A DNA stretch of 49,922 bases from Bacillota bacterium (GCA_029007725.1 JAQXIJ010000086.1:1-49922), one strand, 5' to 3'; positions 19,037-27,966 are shown, counted from the stretch's first letter. Notes: generated by a model not told the origin, from the letters alone. Program-made: numbers and translations.

Positions 19037-19366
19037 ATGCAGGACTTCAATATTTTCTGTCCTGCCGACGAAAAAATTAATTTGCCGCACAAGCGGAGGA
19101 ATGGAGATTTTTTTATGGAGCTCAAAAAAGACAGACCCGTTCTTAAAGAAAACTATGAATACGACATAATGAACAGCACAAATTCGGTTGCTTCAGTAAC
19201 CGAATGTACCGGGCTTATTCAGGTTCCGCCTGCAGACATTTCGGCATCCGAGTCTTACGGCGATATATATGTCATTCCCGAGCAGGTGAACTACTTTGAT
19301 GATGTCATTAAGCCTCACGGCGACAACACACTGTCGGCACAAAACATTCCGGAGAAAAAACGCTGA
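19037..19366 (+). CDS. Small acidic protein of unknown function with an ECTGL motif
   Basis: An intact frame of 109 aa from the ATG at 19037 (AAGGAG, 10 nt) or 83 aa from the ATG at 19115 (GGAG, 8 nt); both starts have a plausible ribosome binding site. The shorter form starts MELKKDRPVLKENYEYD. The core NSTNSVASVTECTGLIQVPP and the tyrosine-rich SYGDIYVIPE stretch look conserved-type, and from memory resemble short clostridial proteins of unknown role. No signal peptide or membrane helix. It stands alone between an AraC gene and a converging ABC exporter. Confidence 0.65.
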   Translation: MQDFNIFCPADEKINLPHKRRNGDFFMELKKDRPVLKENYEYDIMNSTNSVASVTECTGLIQVPPADISASESYGDIYVIPEQVNYFDDVIKPHGDNTLSAQNIPEKKR

Positions 19367-19392
19367 AATTATATCAGCATCCCAAGGGGCAA

Positions 19393-19425
19393 AAAACGCG
19401 CTGACTGCGGTCTGCGCGTTTTCTT
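19393..19425. terminator. Bidirectional terminator
   Basis: AAAACGCGC (19393-19401) pairs with GCGCGTTTT (19414-19422), with A and T runs on both sides. It separates the small plus-strand gene from the converging ABC exporter. Confidence 0.8.
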
Positions 19426-19434
19426 CGTCCTATT

Positions 19435-21171
19435 TTACTTTGCAAACTGGCTGTTGTACAACTTGAAATAAAATCCTTTTTTACCTAGCAACTCTGCATG
19501 ATTTCCCTGCTCTACAATATTTCCGCTGCGCATTACCAAAATAATGTCTGCGTCGCGCACCGTGGACAATCTGTGCGCAACTATAAAGCTCGTTTTGCCC
19601 TTCATAAGCTGCGAAAACGCGTCTTGAATCTTCATTTCGGTTCTGGTATCGATAGAGGACGTTGCCTCGTCAAGTATCAGCATCGGCGGACGGCATAGCA
19701 TAACGCGTGCAATACATAAAAGCTGCCTTTCCCCCTGAGAAAGGTTTGTATCGCTGTCAGATATTACGGTGTCGTACCCATGTGGCATACGCATTATAAA
19801 GCCGTGCGCATGAGACGCCTTTGCCGCTTCGACAATTTCGGCATCGGTCGCGTCCGGCTTACCCATTGCAATATTATCGCGTATACTTCCGTTTTCCAGC
19901 CATGTTTCCTGAAGCACCATGCCGTAATTTTTTCTCAGACTACTGCGCGTTATTTTGCGTATATCTGTTCCATCAACCGAAATTTCGCCGCTGTCAACAT
20001 CATAAAAACGCATAAGCAGATTTATCAGTGTGGTTTTTCCACAACCTGTGGGACCTACAATCGCAATTTTTTGACCCGGTTTAACGCTTAGATTGAAATT
20101 CTCAATAAGCTTTCGCTCCGGCATATATGAAAAACATACGTTTTTTAGTTCAACCCTGCCGTCCACATCCGAAATAACCGCCGCGTCCGCCCTGTTCTCG
20201 GTTTCTGACGGTGTTTCTATAAGTTCAAAAATCCTTGATGCGCACACAAGCGCATTCTGAAGCTCGGTTATAACACCCGAAATTTCATTAAACGGCTTTG
20301 TGTACTGGTTGGCATAGCTTAAAAAGCAGGACAGTCCGCCAACCGTTATTCTTCCCGAAACCGCCGCAAAGGCGCCAAAAAGCGCCACACAGGCATAGAC
20401 AGTACTGTTTATAAATCTCGTGGACGGATTGGTGATTGAAGAATAAAACAAGGCTTTGAGCGAGTATTTTTGAAGTATTTCGTTTATTTCATTAAATTTT
20501 TCCTGGACGTGTTCTTCTCGCGAAAACGCCTGCACAATCTTTGTATTATCAAGCATTTCTTCTATATAGGCGGTCTGTTCGCCGCGGACCTCGGACTGTT
20601 TTTTAAACATGTAATATGTGTGCTTTGCTATAAACCGCGCAGTAAAAAGCGAAAGCGGCGTCAGCACCACTACTGCAACCGTTATGCCGGCATTTATGCT
20701 GAACATGAACGCCAGCGTTCCAAGTATTGTCATAATTCCGGTAAACAGCTGAGTAAAGCCTAGCAAAAGACCATCGGCAAACTGGTCGGCGTCAGCGATT
20801 ATTTTGCTTACGATTTCTCCTGCTGGATGAGAGTCGAGATATTTAAGCGGCAGTATCTCTATTTTTTCAAACGCTTCATTGCGAATATCTTGCACGACCC
20901 TGAATGTTACGCGATTATTTATTATTCCCATGATCCACTGAATTGCCGCGCTTATCAACGTAAAACCTGCAATTTTCAAAAGAATAGGCGCGAGTGCGGC
21001 AAAGTCAACCCTGCCATCAGAAACTATGCAGTCGATTGCTGTGCCTACCAAAATCGGTATATACAGCGTTACGGCAACTGAAAAAATGGCAAAAAGAATT
21101 GAAAGCAGAATAAGCAGCGAATATTTTTTTATCCTTCCTATAACCTTGGACACTGTTCCTCTTTTATCCAT
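19435..21171 (-). CDS. ABC exporter half, catalytically standard subunit
   Basis: A 578-aa half transporter: six membrane helices (about 15-310) and an ATPase domain (about 340-578). Walker A GPTGCGKTT, Walker B MLILDEATSSID with the catalytic Glu, and H-loop VAHRL are normal, but the signature is LSQGERQ instead of LSGGQ. The partner gene just upstream (gap 4 nt) has a normal signature and a degenerate Walker B. Together they form the classic asymmetric heterodimer of the BmrCD/LmrCD/TM287-288 type, exporting drugs, lipids or peptides. The substrate is unknown. Confidence 0.92.
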   Translation of the reverse strand: MDKRGTVSKVIGRIKKYSLLILLSILFAIFSVAVTLYIPILVGTAIDCIVSDGRVDFAALAPILLKIAGFTLISAAIQWIMGIINNRVTFRVVQDIRNEAFEKIEILPLKYLDSHPAGEIVSKIIADADQFADGLLLGFTQLFTGIMTILGTLAFMFSINAGITVAVVVLTPLSLFTARFIAKHTYYMFKKQSEVRGEQTAYIEEMLDNTKIVQAFSREEHVQEKFNEINEILQKYSLKALFYSSITNPSTRFINSTVYACVALFGAFAAVSGRITVGGLSCFLSYANQYTKPFNEISGVITELQNALVCASRIFELIETPSETENRADAAVISDVDGRVELKNVCFSYMPERKLIENFNLSVKPGQKIAIVGPTGCGKTTLINLLMRFYDVDSGEISVDGTDIRKITRSSLRKNYGMVLQETWLENGSIRDNIAMGKPDATDAEIVEAAKASHAHGFIMRMPHGYDTVISDSDTNLSQGERQLLCIARVMLCRPPMLILDEATSSIDTRTEMKIQDAFSQLMKGKTSFIVAHRLSTVRDADIILVMRSGNIVEQGNHAELLGKKGFYFKLYNSQFAK

Positions 21172-21175
21172 AATT

Positions 21176-22897
21176 CTACTTTCCCTCCCTTTTAAACTGT
21201 GAATCGTATATTTCTTTATAAACTCTGCAGGTTTCCAAAAGCTCGCCGTGCGTACCTATTCCTACAGGCTCGCCGTTGTCCAGCACAATGATTTTGTCCG
21301 CGTTCATAATAGATGATGCTCGCTGTGATACAATAAACACTGTCGGTGAACCATCCATTGTGCGTATCGACTGCCGCAGCGCCGCATCGGTGGCAAAATC
21401 CAGTGCCGACGAGCTGTCATCAAGAATAAGGATATCCGGTTTGCGGACAAGTGCACGCGCAATAGTCAGACGTTGCCGCTGACCTCCCGAAAAATTTTTG
21501 CCGTTTTGCTCAACTTCGGCATCAAGTCCGCTGTCCTTTTTCTCTATAATATCCTTTGCCTGCGCAGCGTAAATCGCCTGCATTATTTCGCTGTCTGCGG
21601 CATTTTCGTCACCCCACAGTATATTTTCGCGGATTGTTCCTTTGAAAAGGACAGCTTTTTGCGGAACTATGCCGACCTTTTTCCTGATTTGCTCCAGGGT
21701 ATAGTTTTTTACATTCTCTCCGTAAACCTTAACTTCGCCATCTGTCGCGTCATAAAACCGCGGTATCAGATTTACAAGTGTGCTCTTTCCAGATCCGGTG
21801 CCTCCGATTATTCCTATTGTTTCGCCGCGGCGCGCCGTAAAGCTTATATTTTTAAGCGACGGCTCGGGCGAATTTTTATAATAAAAGCTGACATTTTTAA
21901 ATTCCACGGCGATTTCCGTTTTCTCCTCGTCGCGTCCGATGCCGCCGGTCAGCGACGGCTTTATATCAAATATTGCCTGTATGCGGTTTCCGCACGCAAC
22001 CGATTTGGTAATATTTATAATCAGATTTGCAAGCTTTATAAGCTCAACCAAAATCTGCGACATATAGTTATACAGAGCAACCACCTGACCCTGCGTCAAA
22101 ATTCCGCTGTCAACGCGCACTGCTCCGACCTTTATTATGGCTATTACCGCAAAGTTTATTATAATATAAGTAAGCGGATTCATCAACGCCGAAATTCTGC
22201 CGACAAAGCTCTGGGTTGAAACATACTCGGCATTTTTTTGCGCAAATTCGGATATTTCCTCTCTCTCCCTGCAAAAGGCGCGTATCACACGGCTGCCTGA
22301 CAGATTTTCGCGCGTCATATCGAGCAGGCCGTCAAGTCGCTGCTGCACTTTTTTATAAAGCGGAATCGAAATCAGCATTATGAAAAACACCACAACCAAA
22401 AGCAGCGGTATAGCCGCGGCGAAAATCAGCGCAGATTTGAAGTCTATCGTAAAAGCCATTATCATTGCGCCGAACACAACAAACGGCGAGCGCATCAAAA
22501 GGCGCAGTGTCAGATTAACGCCGTTCTGCACCTGGTTTACATCACTCGTCATTCGCGTTATAAGAGTTGATGTACCCATTTCGTCCGAGTCGGAAAAGGA
22601 AAGGCTTTGGATATGCCGAAAAAGGTCGCGCCTGATTCCGGTAACAAAGCCGACCGAAGCCTTTGCGGCATAGTACTGAGCTGTTATTGCACAGACCAGT
22701 CCTATAACCGCAAGTGCAACCAGCAAAAGCGACATTCTTATGATGTAATCATTATCGCCTCCGGCTATTCCCTTGTCAATTATTGCCGCTACAACAAGAG
22801 GCACAAAGAGCTCAAATGATGCCTCAAGCAGCTTGAAAATAGGGCTTAATATGCTTTCCTTTCTATAAAATTTAATATATTTCAGTAGTTTTTTCAT
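21176..22897 (-). CDS. ABC exporter half, subunit with degenerate ATPase site
   Basis: A 573-aa half transporter. Walker A GGTGSGKST and signature FSGGQRQR are normal, but Walker B ends in Asp (ILILDDSSSALD) in place of the catalytic Glu. The H-loop His is Gln (IVSQRAS). These changes are typical of one member of heterodimeric exporters, which keep one active and one inactive ATP site. The ATG at 22897 follows GAGGTG by 6 nt; the frame is open 16 codons farther but without a ribosome binding site. It is divergent from a LysR gene. Confidence 0.92.
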   Translation of the reverse strand: MKKLLKYIKFYRKESILSPIFKLLEASFELFVPLVVAAIIDKGIAGGDNDYIIRMSLLLVALAVIGLVCAITAQYYAAKASVGFVTGIRRDLFRHIQSLSFSDSDEMGTSTLITRMTSDVNQVQNGVNLTLRLLMRSPFVVFGAMIMAFTIDFKSALIFAAAIPLLLVVVFFIMLISIPLYKKVQQRLDGLLDMTRENLSGSRVIRAFCREREEISEFAQKNAEYVSTQSFVGRISALMNPLTYIIINFAVIAIIKVGAVRVDSGILTQGQVVALYNYMSQILVELIKLANLIINITKSVACGNRIQAIFDIKPSLTGGIGRDEEKTEIAVEFKNVSFYYKNSPEPSLKNISFTARRGETIGIIGGTGSGKSTLVNLIPRFYDATDGEVKVYGENVKNYTLEQIRKKVGIVPQKAVLFKGTIRENILWGDENAADSEIMQAIYAAQAKDIIEKKDSGLDAEVEQNGKNFSGGQRQRLTIARALVRKPDILILDDSSSALDFATDAALRQSIRTMDGSPTVFIVSQRASSIMNADKIIVLDNGEPVGIGTHGELLETCRVYKEIYDSQFKREGK

Positions 22898-22935
22898 ATT
22901 ACACCTCAAATTTATATTGCATTTTCTACCAATAT

Positions 22936-22964
22936 ATTGTATCATGAAATAAAGTATATTTAAA
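22936..22964 (-). promoter_or_regulatory. Possible promoter of the ABC exporter operon
   Basis: -10 TACAAT (22941-22936) with a poor -35 TTTAAA (22964-22959) at 17 bp. The weak -35 would fit an activated promoter, for instance by the divergent LysR protein. No clear LysR box was recognised. Confidence 0.4.
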
Positions 22965-23019
22965 ATATTATTTTGTTATGTAATCTATATAAAAAATATA
23001 TTTAATGAAGAGGCATATT

Positions 23020-23892
23020 ATGGATTTGAAACAGCTTAAATATTTTATAACCGTTGCCAACGAGGGAAACATAACATCTGCGGCAAAAAAACTGTATATG
23101 TCACAACCGCCGCTCAGTATTCAAATAAAAAAGTTGGAGCAGGAGGTAGGCTGTACGCTTATAAAGCGTGGTACTCGCAGTCTTCGTCTGACTGAAGCCG
23201 GAAAACTGATGTATGATTATGCCGTAAAGATTCTTGATATAAGTAGAATAGCCAAAGAAGAGGTACAATATGCAGCACGAAAAGGCAAAGGCGTCATACG
23301 AATCGGAATTGTTTCATCTCTTGTATGCGCAATGGCTCCTGAGTGGATCAGTGTTTTTGTCAAGGAAAATCCATGTATTAGCTTTGAGATAACCGAAGGC
23401 AATACATATGAATTGCTTGAAAAACTGCAATGCAACTCTATTCATCTTGCGCTTATACGAACTCCGTATAGCAAAGAAAACACAATCGGCGTGCAGCTTT
23501 CCTCGGACACGCTCGTTGCAGTAGGCAAAAATGAATACTTTTCATCCGACAAAACAACTTCGCTTGATGAGCTTTTGCGGTTTCCTATAATTCTTTACCG
23601 CCGCTGGGAAAAGATCATCCGTGATATGTTCATGCATGAAAAGCTCGAAGCTGATTTCAAGTTTTTAAATGATGATTCAAGAACAAGTGTCCGCCTTGCA
23701 GAGCTTGGTCTTGGAATTACTCTTGTGCCGCAGTCGGCAGTTTGCTCGATTTCTTCGCCCGATACAGGATGGCGCAGCATTGAAAACTGCAAAATAGTTT
23801 CCGGTATCGAGGCAGTGACAGCCGCTGCCGGACAAATTCCAGAGCCTGCACAGATGTTTTTGGATTTTTTGAAAGAAAGAATAAAAACGTAA
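23020..23892 (+). CDS. LysR family transcriptional regulator
   Basis: A 290-aa regulator with an N-terminal winged helix-turn-helix (FITVANEGNITSAAKKLYMSQPPLS in two halves, about 8-32) and a periplasmic-binding-like effector domain (about 90-285). The ATG at 23020 is chosen: it follows GAAGAGG by 8 nt, whereas the upstream ATG at 23005 overlaps that site. It is divergent from the heterodimeric ABC exporter and may control it; the ligand is unknown. Confidence 0.9.
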   Translation: MDLKQLKYFITVANEGNITSAAKKLYMSQPPLSIQIKKLEQEVGCTLIKRGTRSLRLTEAGKLMYDYAVKILDISRIAKEEVQYAARKGKGVIRIGIVSSLVCAMAPEWISVFVKENPCISFEITEGNTYELLEKLQCNSIHLALIRTPYSKENTIGVQLSSDTLVAVGKNEYFSSDKTTSLDELLRFPIILYRRWEKIIRDMFMHEKLEADFKFLNDDSRTSVRLAELGLGITLVPQSAVCSISSPDTGWRSIENCKIVSGIEAVTAAAGQIPEPAQMFLDFLKERIKT

Positions 23893-23909
23893 TTTTTTTA
23901 AATTTGGTA

Positions 23910-23939
23910 TTGACAAACGGACATATTGTGTGTTAAACT
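23910..23939 (+). promoter_or_regulatory. Promoter of tRNA-Glu
   Basis: -35 TTGACA (23910-23915), 18-bp spacer, -10 TAAACT (23934-23939), ending 13 bp before the tRNA. Confidence 0.7.
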
Positions 23940-23952
23940 GTAAAAGTTATAT

Positions 23953-24027
23953 GGCCCGTTGGTCAAGCGGTTAAGACTCCGCCCTCTCACGGCGGCGACA
24001 AGGGTTCGATTCCCTTACGGGTCACCA
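23953..24027 (+). tRNA. tRNA-Glu (anticodon CTC)
   Basis: A 75-nt cloverleaf with encoded CCA. Acceptor GGCCCGT pairs with ACGGGTC (one G-U). The anticodon stem CCGCC/GGCGG encloses the loop CTCTCAC, giving anticodon CTC for GAG codons. The T arm has the GTTCGAT loop. The body matches the common Firmicutes tRNA-Glu(TTC), so this is the additional CTC isoacceptor. Confidence 0.93.
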
Positions 24028-24038
24028 AAACCACAATT

Positions 24039-24087
24039 CGCATAAATGCTTGAAAATATAGCGTTTATGCGTTTTTTGTTTTTTTAC
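24039..24087 (+). terminator. Terminator after tRNA-Glu
   Basis: CGCATAAA (24039-24046) pairs with TTTATGCG (24064-24071), with a further TGC/GCG partial extension, followed by a long T-rich run. Confidence 0.85.
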
Positions 24088-24153
24088 TTTGCTGCTTTGC
24101 TGCATTTTAAAGTGTTTTAATGCGGTTTTTGTTGTCAAAATGTTGTCAAAAAA

Positions 24154-24316
24154 TTACCATGCATATAATACAAAATGAATCAATTTCGGAGCGGCAAAGC
24201 GGACACGCTCTAAAAGAGTGCCAAAAAACTGATTCTAACACAAGACCCAGTATATCATCATTTGTAGCAGTCCACACATTAGCTTCATTATCCCATGTTG
24301 AATGCATATATTCCAT
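24154..24316 (-). pseudogene. DUF1902 (HicB-like antitoxin) remnant
   Basis: Read on the minus strand from an ATG at 24316, 29 codons give MEYMHSTWDNEANVWTAT followed by NDDILGLVLES, the characteristic start of DUF1902 proteins. After a T run near 24225 the match continues in another frame as FGTLLERVRFAAPKLIHF and ends at a TAA at 24154-24156. One frameshift therefore breaks a gene of about 55-60 codons. Two in-frame 11-nt TTGTCAAAATG-like copies lie just downstream. DUF1902 proteins are small, toxin-antitoxin-type; no partner toxin was found. Confidence 0.6.
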
Positions 24317-24342
24317 AGTAACATGCGTGCTAAGATGTTACA

Positions 24343-25798
24343 GTGATTGAAAGCAGTAAACATTATATAAACTGTGAATACGATTACTCCGGTGGCCGCG
24401 ATGTCATCAATGTTGAAATTATGCTTTGGGCATACGGGGTGACCGGAGAGCAGAAGCTTCTCCGTCTGGCACAGAAATCGTACTCGAATTATAATAAAAA
24501 ATCCCAAGCTTATAGATCTTTAGTTGCGATAAACGATAAAGAACTGCTTACAAGGCAAAAAATGTATGTTTATGGAGTTACATATAATGCATTTTCCAAG
24601 CTTGTGGCATTATTATATTACTACAGCGGCGATAAAGAGAAATTAAAGTTGTGGGAAAAAGCGATGCAAAGGCTCGAACGATATTACAAGTTACCCTGCG
24701 GATGTATTTCAAACGCTGAATATATGTGTGGTAATAAGTATTTCGACAGCACTGAGATATGTGACATTTCCGATTACACATGGACACCGGAAAACTTAAT
24801 GGCAATTATCAGCAAAAAAATATTCAGACGCAATCGAAAAATGTGTTTTTAATGCCGGAATAGCTGCTGTTACCGAGGATTTCAAAGCATTACAATATTT
24901 TTCATGAGCAAACCAAATTATTACTGACGAACAGTCCAATCATAATAAGTGCTCTGCCGGAGACTCAAGAATGTCATACGGTCCGCTCACCGGAACCACC
25001 TGCTGTATGGGTAATGTAAACAGGTTAATGCCTAATTATGTTCTGCATATGTGGAGAATATCCGGAAACGAAATTTATGCCGATTTGTTTGGACCCTCCG
25101 TGTTGGAAGCCTTGATTCCAACACGGCAATGTCAAAATCATATCTGACACAGAATATCCGTTTAACGAGCGCATAAAATTTTCGGTTTGCTCAAATGTAC
25201 CGTTTAAATTTATGATTAGAATACCGGAGTGGATTTCCTCATACAAAATAAATATGAAAACTGCTGTAAAAGAAGTTCAATATCTGGCAGTATCAATAGA
25301 ACAAAGTACAGAAATAGAGATTGAGTTTATATCCGAAATCGTTATGCATACCCTAACGGAAGGTATCTATTATTCTAAAGGTTCATTGGTTTACAGTCTT
25401 GGCATGAAGGGCGAACGAACGGAACGCATTACTCCACCAGAACATTAAACGGCAAAGCTTTTCCTTCATATCGCATGAAGCCAGACATTGACTGGAACTA
25501 TGCAATAAGCACTGACGTAACTCCGAAATTTGAAGAAGGAAAAAGCTGTTCTTGGGACTTAGATTACAGTTTACTGCGTATCATTGTAAAAGGCCGCAAA
25601 ATCAATAACTGGAATCTCAAGGTGACCGCACGCTATAAATTCATTACTTGGTCCCTTGAGGAAATAATGAAAACAGAAAAACATATATTTACACCAAAAA
25701 TTCCTAATATTAAAAAATGTTTCGTTGCAGACACAGATGAAACTCTTACTCTTTACACTTATGGTGCATCAAAAGTTCGTATGACCCGTTTTACCTGA
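24343..25798 (+). pseudogene. GH127-type (DUF1680) beta-L-arabinofuranosidase remnant
   Basis: Fragments in three frames together read as the middle and end of a GH127-like glycosidase. The first (24343-24820) has YDYSGGRDVINVEIMLWAYGVTGE and a zinc-motif-like STEICD. After an A7 run at 24814-24820 the frame shifts to YSDAIEKCVFNAG, then an in-frame TGA, then YGPLTGTTCCMGNVNRLMPN, which includes the Cys-Cys pair that binds zinc and catalyses in this family. Another shift near 25130 leads to FMIRIPEWISSYK, and a last one near 25440 to the C-terminal domain. The N-terminal third is missing. At least three frameshifts and one nonsense codon make it non-functional. Confidence 0.85.
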
Positions 25799-25800
25799 CC

Positions 25801-26052
25801 TTAGAAAAATAAAGGTTTAATTTTTAATCTGTTTTTTCCTTAGTTTTAGTTACAGATTAAACAATGCCGTTTTTGAATTTGAAATCCCCGGCCGATATAT
25901 TGGGCTGGGGTGCAGGACATATTTTTATGGCTTTAATAAAAAATAATCTGTCTTTGCTGTTGGACCATTAAATTCTCAATTATCTCCAAAAAGCATTTGA
26001 ATATTTTGTGACATTAATAAGTTTTACATCTTACTTAAAAATTATTACTCTC
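25801..26052 (+). other. Gap with a possible coding scrap
   Basis: No gene is seen. At about 25873-25952 the plus strand can be read as NAVFEFEIPGRYIGLG followed by CRTYFYGFNKK and a stop. This looks coding in composition but has no start and no recognised family, and may be another decayed gene end. Confidence 0.25.
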
Positions 26053-27267
26053 CTACGATATTTCTCCTGCCCATTTAAACGCATATTTTGCAATTAAAAC
26101 AGCAATAATTTCATTGATAATGGCTGCCGCAACAATAGTTCCAGATATAACAGCCGATAGTGAGGGATCAACTCTGTTCAATGTTGTTACCGCTATTCCG
26201 GTAAAAACAAGAGAAACACCGGAATGAGGCAGGAGAGTAAGACCGAGGTATTTTGTAACAGCCGGTTGCGCTTTTGTTATTTTCCCACCGAGATACGCAC
26301 CTCCTATTTTACCGGCTGCACGGGAAATAATATAAGTTGCCGTAAATACACCCGCTCCCGCAATAAGTCTGTAATCCAGCGGCATACCAAGATTAGCAAT
26401 TACTACAACCAGCGAAAGGTTAAGCAGAGGATTATACAAAGATAATATATTTTCGGTTTTATCTTTAGGAATAAAATTAACTACCGTTGCACTGTATGCC
26501 ATACCAATAAGCAAATCATTAAGGCTGAATGAATGGAAAACCTTTAAATCTATTAAAAGTCCAGACACTGCCGATAAAATCAAAAATGAAACAAATATGA
26601 AAAAGCAAGAATATTTGTGCTTAAACCGATTAATTAGCCACGATGCAATTATGCCGTTTATAATACCGATTATAAACGGTACGATTACAATACCGATAAC
26701 TGAAACTATCGATGTATGGGCTACTCCGCCTGCTCCTTCAACAATAGAAATTACAGTAAAAAATACGATAACACCGATAACATCGTCAATTGCAGCCAGA
26801 GGTATTAGAGTGTTCGTTACCGGCCCGTGGGTATGGTATTCGTTTACAATAGATAAAGCGGGTGCAGGGGCTGTTGCGAGAGCAATTCCGCCAAATATAA
26901 AAGCAAGATATACCGGTAACCCGGAAATTGCAAGTACAATAGCAAAAATAAGACTAACAAACAAAAAAGTTCCTATTGACTGAATAACGGTTATTCCGAT
27001 AATTTGTTTTCCGGAAGATGCAAGTTTTTTCAGTATTATTTCTCTGCCGATCATAATACCTGCAATTGCCTCAAAGAACTTAATTGCTACTTTATACCAC
27101 ATAGCATCAGTAATATCGGAGGTGACAACTCCGGCTAAATAAGGTCCGAATATGATACCTGCAACAAGCCAACCCAATATTGCCGGAAGCTTCAGCTTTG
27201 TAGACAGTTTTCCGCCTATTACAGCTGTACATATGAGTGCAAAAATTTTTAATATTGAAATAATCAT
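26053..27267 (-). CDS. Cation/proton antiporter (CPA2, KefB/GerN-like)
   Basis: A 404-aa membrane protein with about 12-13 hydrophobic helices over its whole length. The start LKIFALICTAVIGGKLSTKLKLPAILGWLVAGIIFGPYL (in two parts) and the conserved IDDVIG acidic pair of Na+/H+ exchangers identify the family. It has no C-terminal TrkA-N domain. It probably exchanges Na+ or K+ for protons at the cytoplasmic membrane. The ATG overlaps the upstream TetR stop by 4 nt, so the regulator and antiporter form one operon. Confidence 0.9.
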   Translation of the reverse strand: MIISILKIFALICTAVIGGKLSTKLKLPAILGWLVAGIIFGPYLAGVVTSDITDAMWYKVAIKFFEAIAGIMIGREIILKKLASSGKQIIGITVIQSIGTFLFVSLIFAIVLAISGLPVYLAFIFGGIALATAPAPALSIVNEYHTHGPVTNTLIPLAAIDDVIGVIVFFTVISIVEGAGGVAHTSIVSVIGIVIVPFIIGIINGIIASWLINRFKHKYSCFFIFVSFLILSAVSGLLIDLKVFHSFSLNDLLIGMAYSATVVNFIPKDKTENILSLYNPLLNLSLVVVIANLGMPLDYRLIAGAGVFTATYIISRAAGKIGGAYLGGKITKAQPAVTKYLGLTLLPHSGVSLVFTGIAVTTLNRVDPSLSAVISGTIVAAAIINEIIAVLIAKYAFKWAGEIS

Positions 27268-27749
27268 AATATTTTCACCAACTTTTCAACAATTAATTCT
27301 GCTGAAAAAGAATATTTTTCTGCATTTTCAAAAGCCCCTTCTATAATTGTCCTAAATATTGCTTTATCCGTCTGCGATGCTGACGGAGCAATTAAAGAAA
27401 TTATTCTTGACCATAATTCATTTTGCAGCTTCATAACATAAGAATAAATACAATTATTTAATTTATACTTATTAAATATCTCGCTGCGAATCATAAAAGA
27501 TGCATCCCAATATGCCATCAACAGACGAAACTTTATATTATCTCCGCTTTTTTCAATTTCGCCTACACTTTCCGATATACGGCTGTAATACTTTTCGTAA
27601 ATTGCATAAGCAAAATTTTCTTTGTCCGGGAAAAACTTATATATTGTTTTTTTTGATATTTTTAGCTGTGAAGCAATAGTATCCACAGAAAATTTCAACC
27701 CTTCAGTTCGAAGACTTTCTATTGCTGTATCTAAAATCTTATTTCTCAT
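27264..27749 (-). CDS. TetR family transcriptional regulator
   Basis: A 161-aa repressor-type protein. The N-terminal helix-turn-helix (about 8-50: ILDTAIESLRTEGLKFSVD, then ISKKTIYKFFPDKENF) is typical of TetR. The ligand domain is short. A 28-bp inverted repeat lies just upstream of its start, inside the promoter-proximal leader, so it probably represses its own operon including the antiporter. Confidence 0.9.
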   Translation of the reverse strand: MRNKILDTAIESLRTEGLKFSVDTIASQLKISKKTIYKFFPDKENFAYAIYEKYYSRISESVGEIEKSGDNIKFRLLMAYWDASFMIRSEIFNKYKLNNCIYSYVMKLQNELWSRIISLIAPSASQTDKAIFRTIIEGAFENAEKYSFSAELIVEKLVKIL

Positions 27750-27751
27750 AC

Positions 27752-27808
27752 GGAAACAAAACCTTCTTTTTTTGTTTCCATTGTATCAGCAATACAAGAA
27801 AATGTCAA
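27752..27808 (-). promoter_or_regulatory. Promoter and operator of the TetR-antiporter operon
   Basis: -35 TTGACA (27808-27803), 17 bp, -10 TACAAT (27785-27780). Directly downstream is an inverted repeat with 10-bp arms GGAAACAAAA (27752-27761) and TTTTGTTTCC (27770-27779), separated by 8 bp. It covers the expected transcription start and the ribosome binding site, a repressing position. Confidence 0.75.
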
Positions 27809-27884
27809 TATTAAAACAAGATATTGTTATATATTCGGTAAATAATTTATAAAAATATATTAAACCCCAAAATTAACCACCATT

Positions 27885-27947
27885 TTACGCGCAAGCGGGA
27901 GTCTTTTTTTCTTCTTTCTTTTTCTTTCCAAAATTAAATAATGACAT
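27885..27947 (-). pseudogene. Truncated thioredoxin-family gene start (20 codons)
   Basis: An ATG at 27947 with a GGAGG site starts MSLFNFGKKKKEEKKTPACA and then meets TAA at 27887-27885. From family knowledge this is the N-terminal leader of a small Cys-rich thioredoxin-like protein often encoded after DUF318 permeases. The redox domain that should follow is absent downstream. It lies 20 nt after the permease remnant. Confidence 0.6.
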
Positions 27948-27966
27948 ATTAAATACCTCCGAAAAT

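Noticed and set aside
22898-23019. LysR binding site between the ABC exporter and the LysR gene
   Set aside because: The region is almost pure AT, so T-n11-A matches are expected by chance and none stands out.
24235-24507. 90-codon minus-strand frame over the GH127 remnant
   Set aside because: It is an antisense shadow; the real minus-strand signal (DUF1902) is in another frame.
24880-24910. In-frame TGA in the GH127 remnant as selenocysteine
   Set aside because: No SECIS-like hairpin, the position is not a catalytic Cys, and several frameshifts already break the gene.
24028-26052. Duplicated tRNA-Glu 3' end (att site) after the tRNA
   Set aside because: No second copy of the T-arm/CCA end was found in the following sequence.
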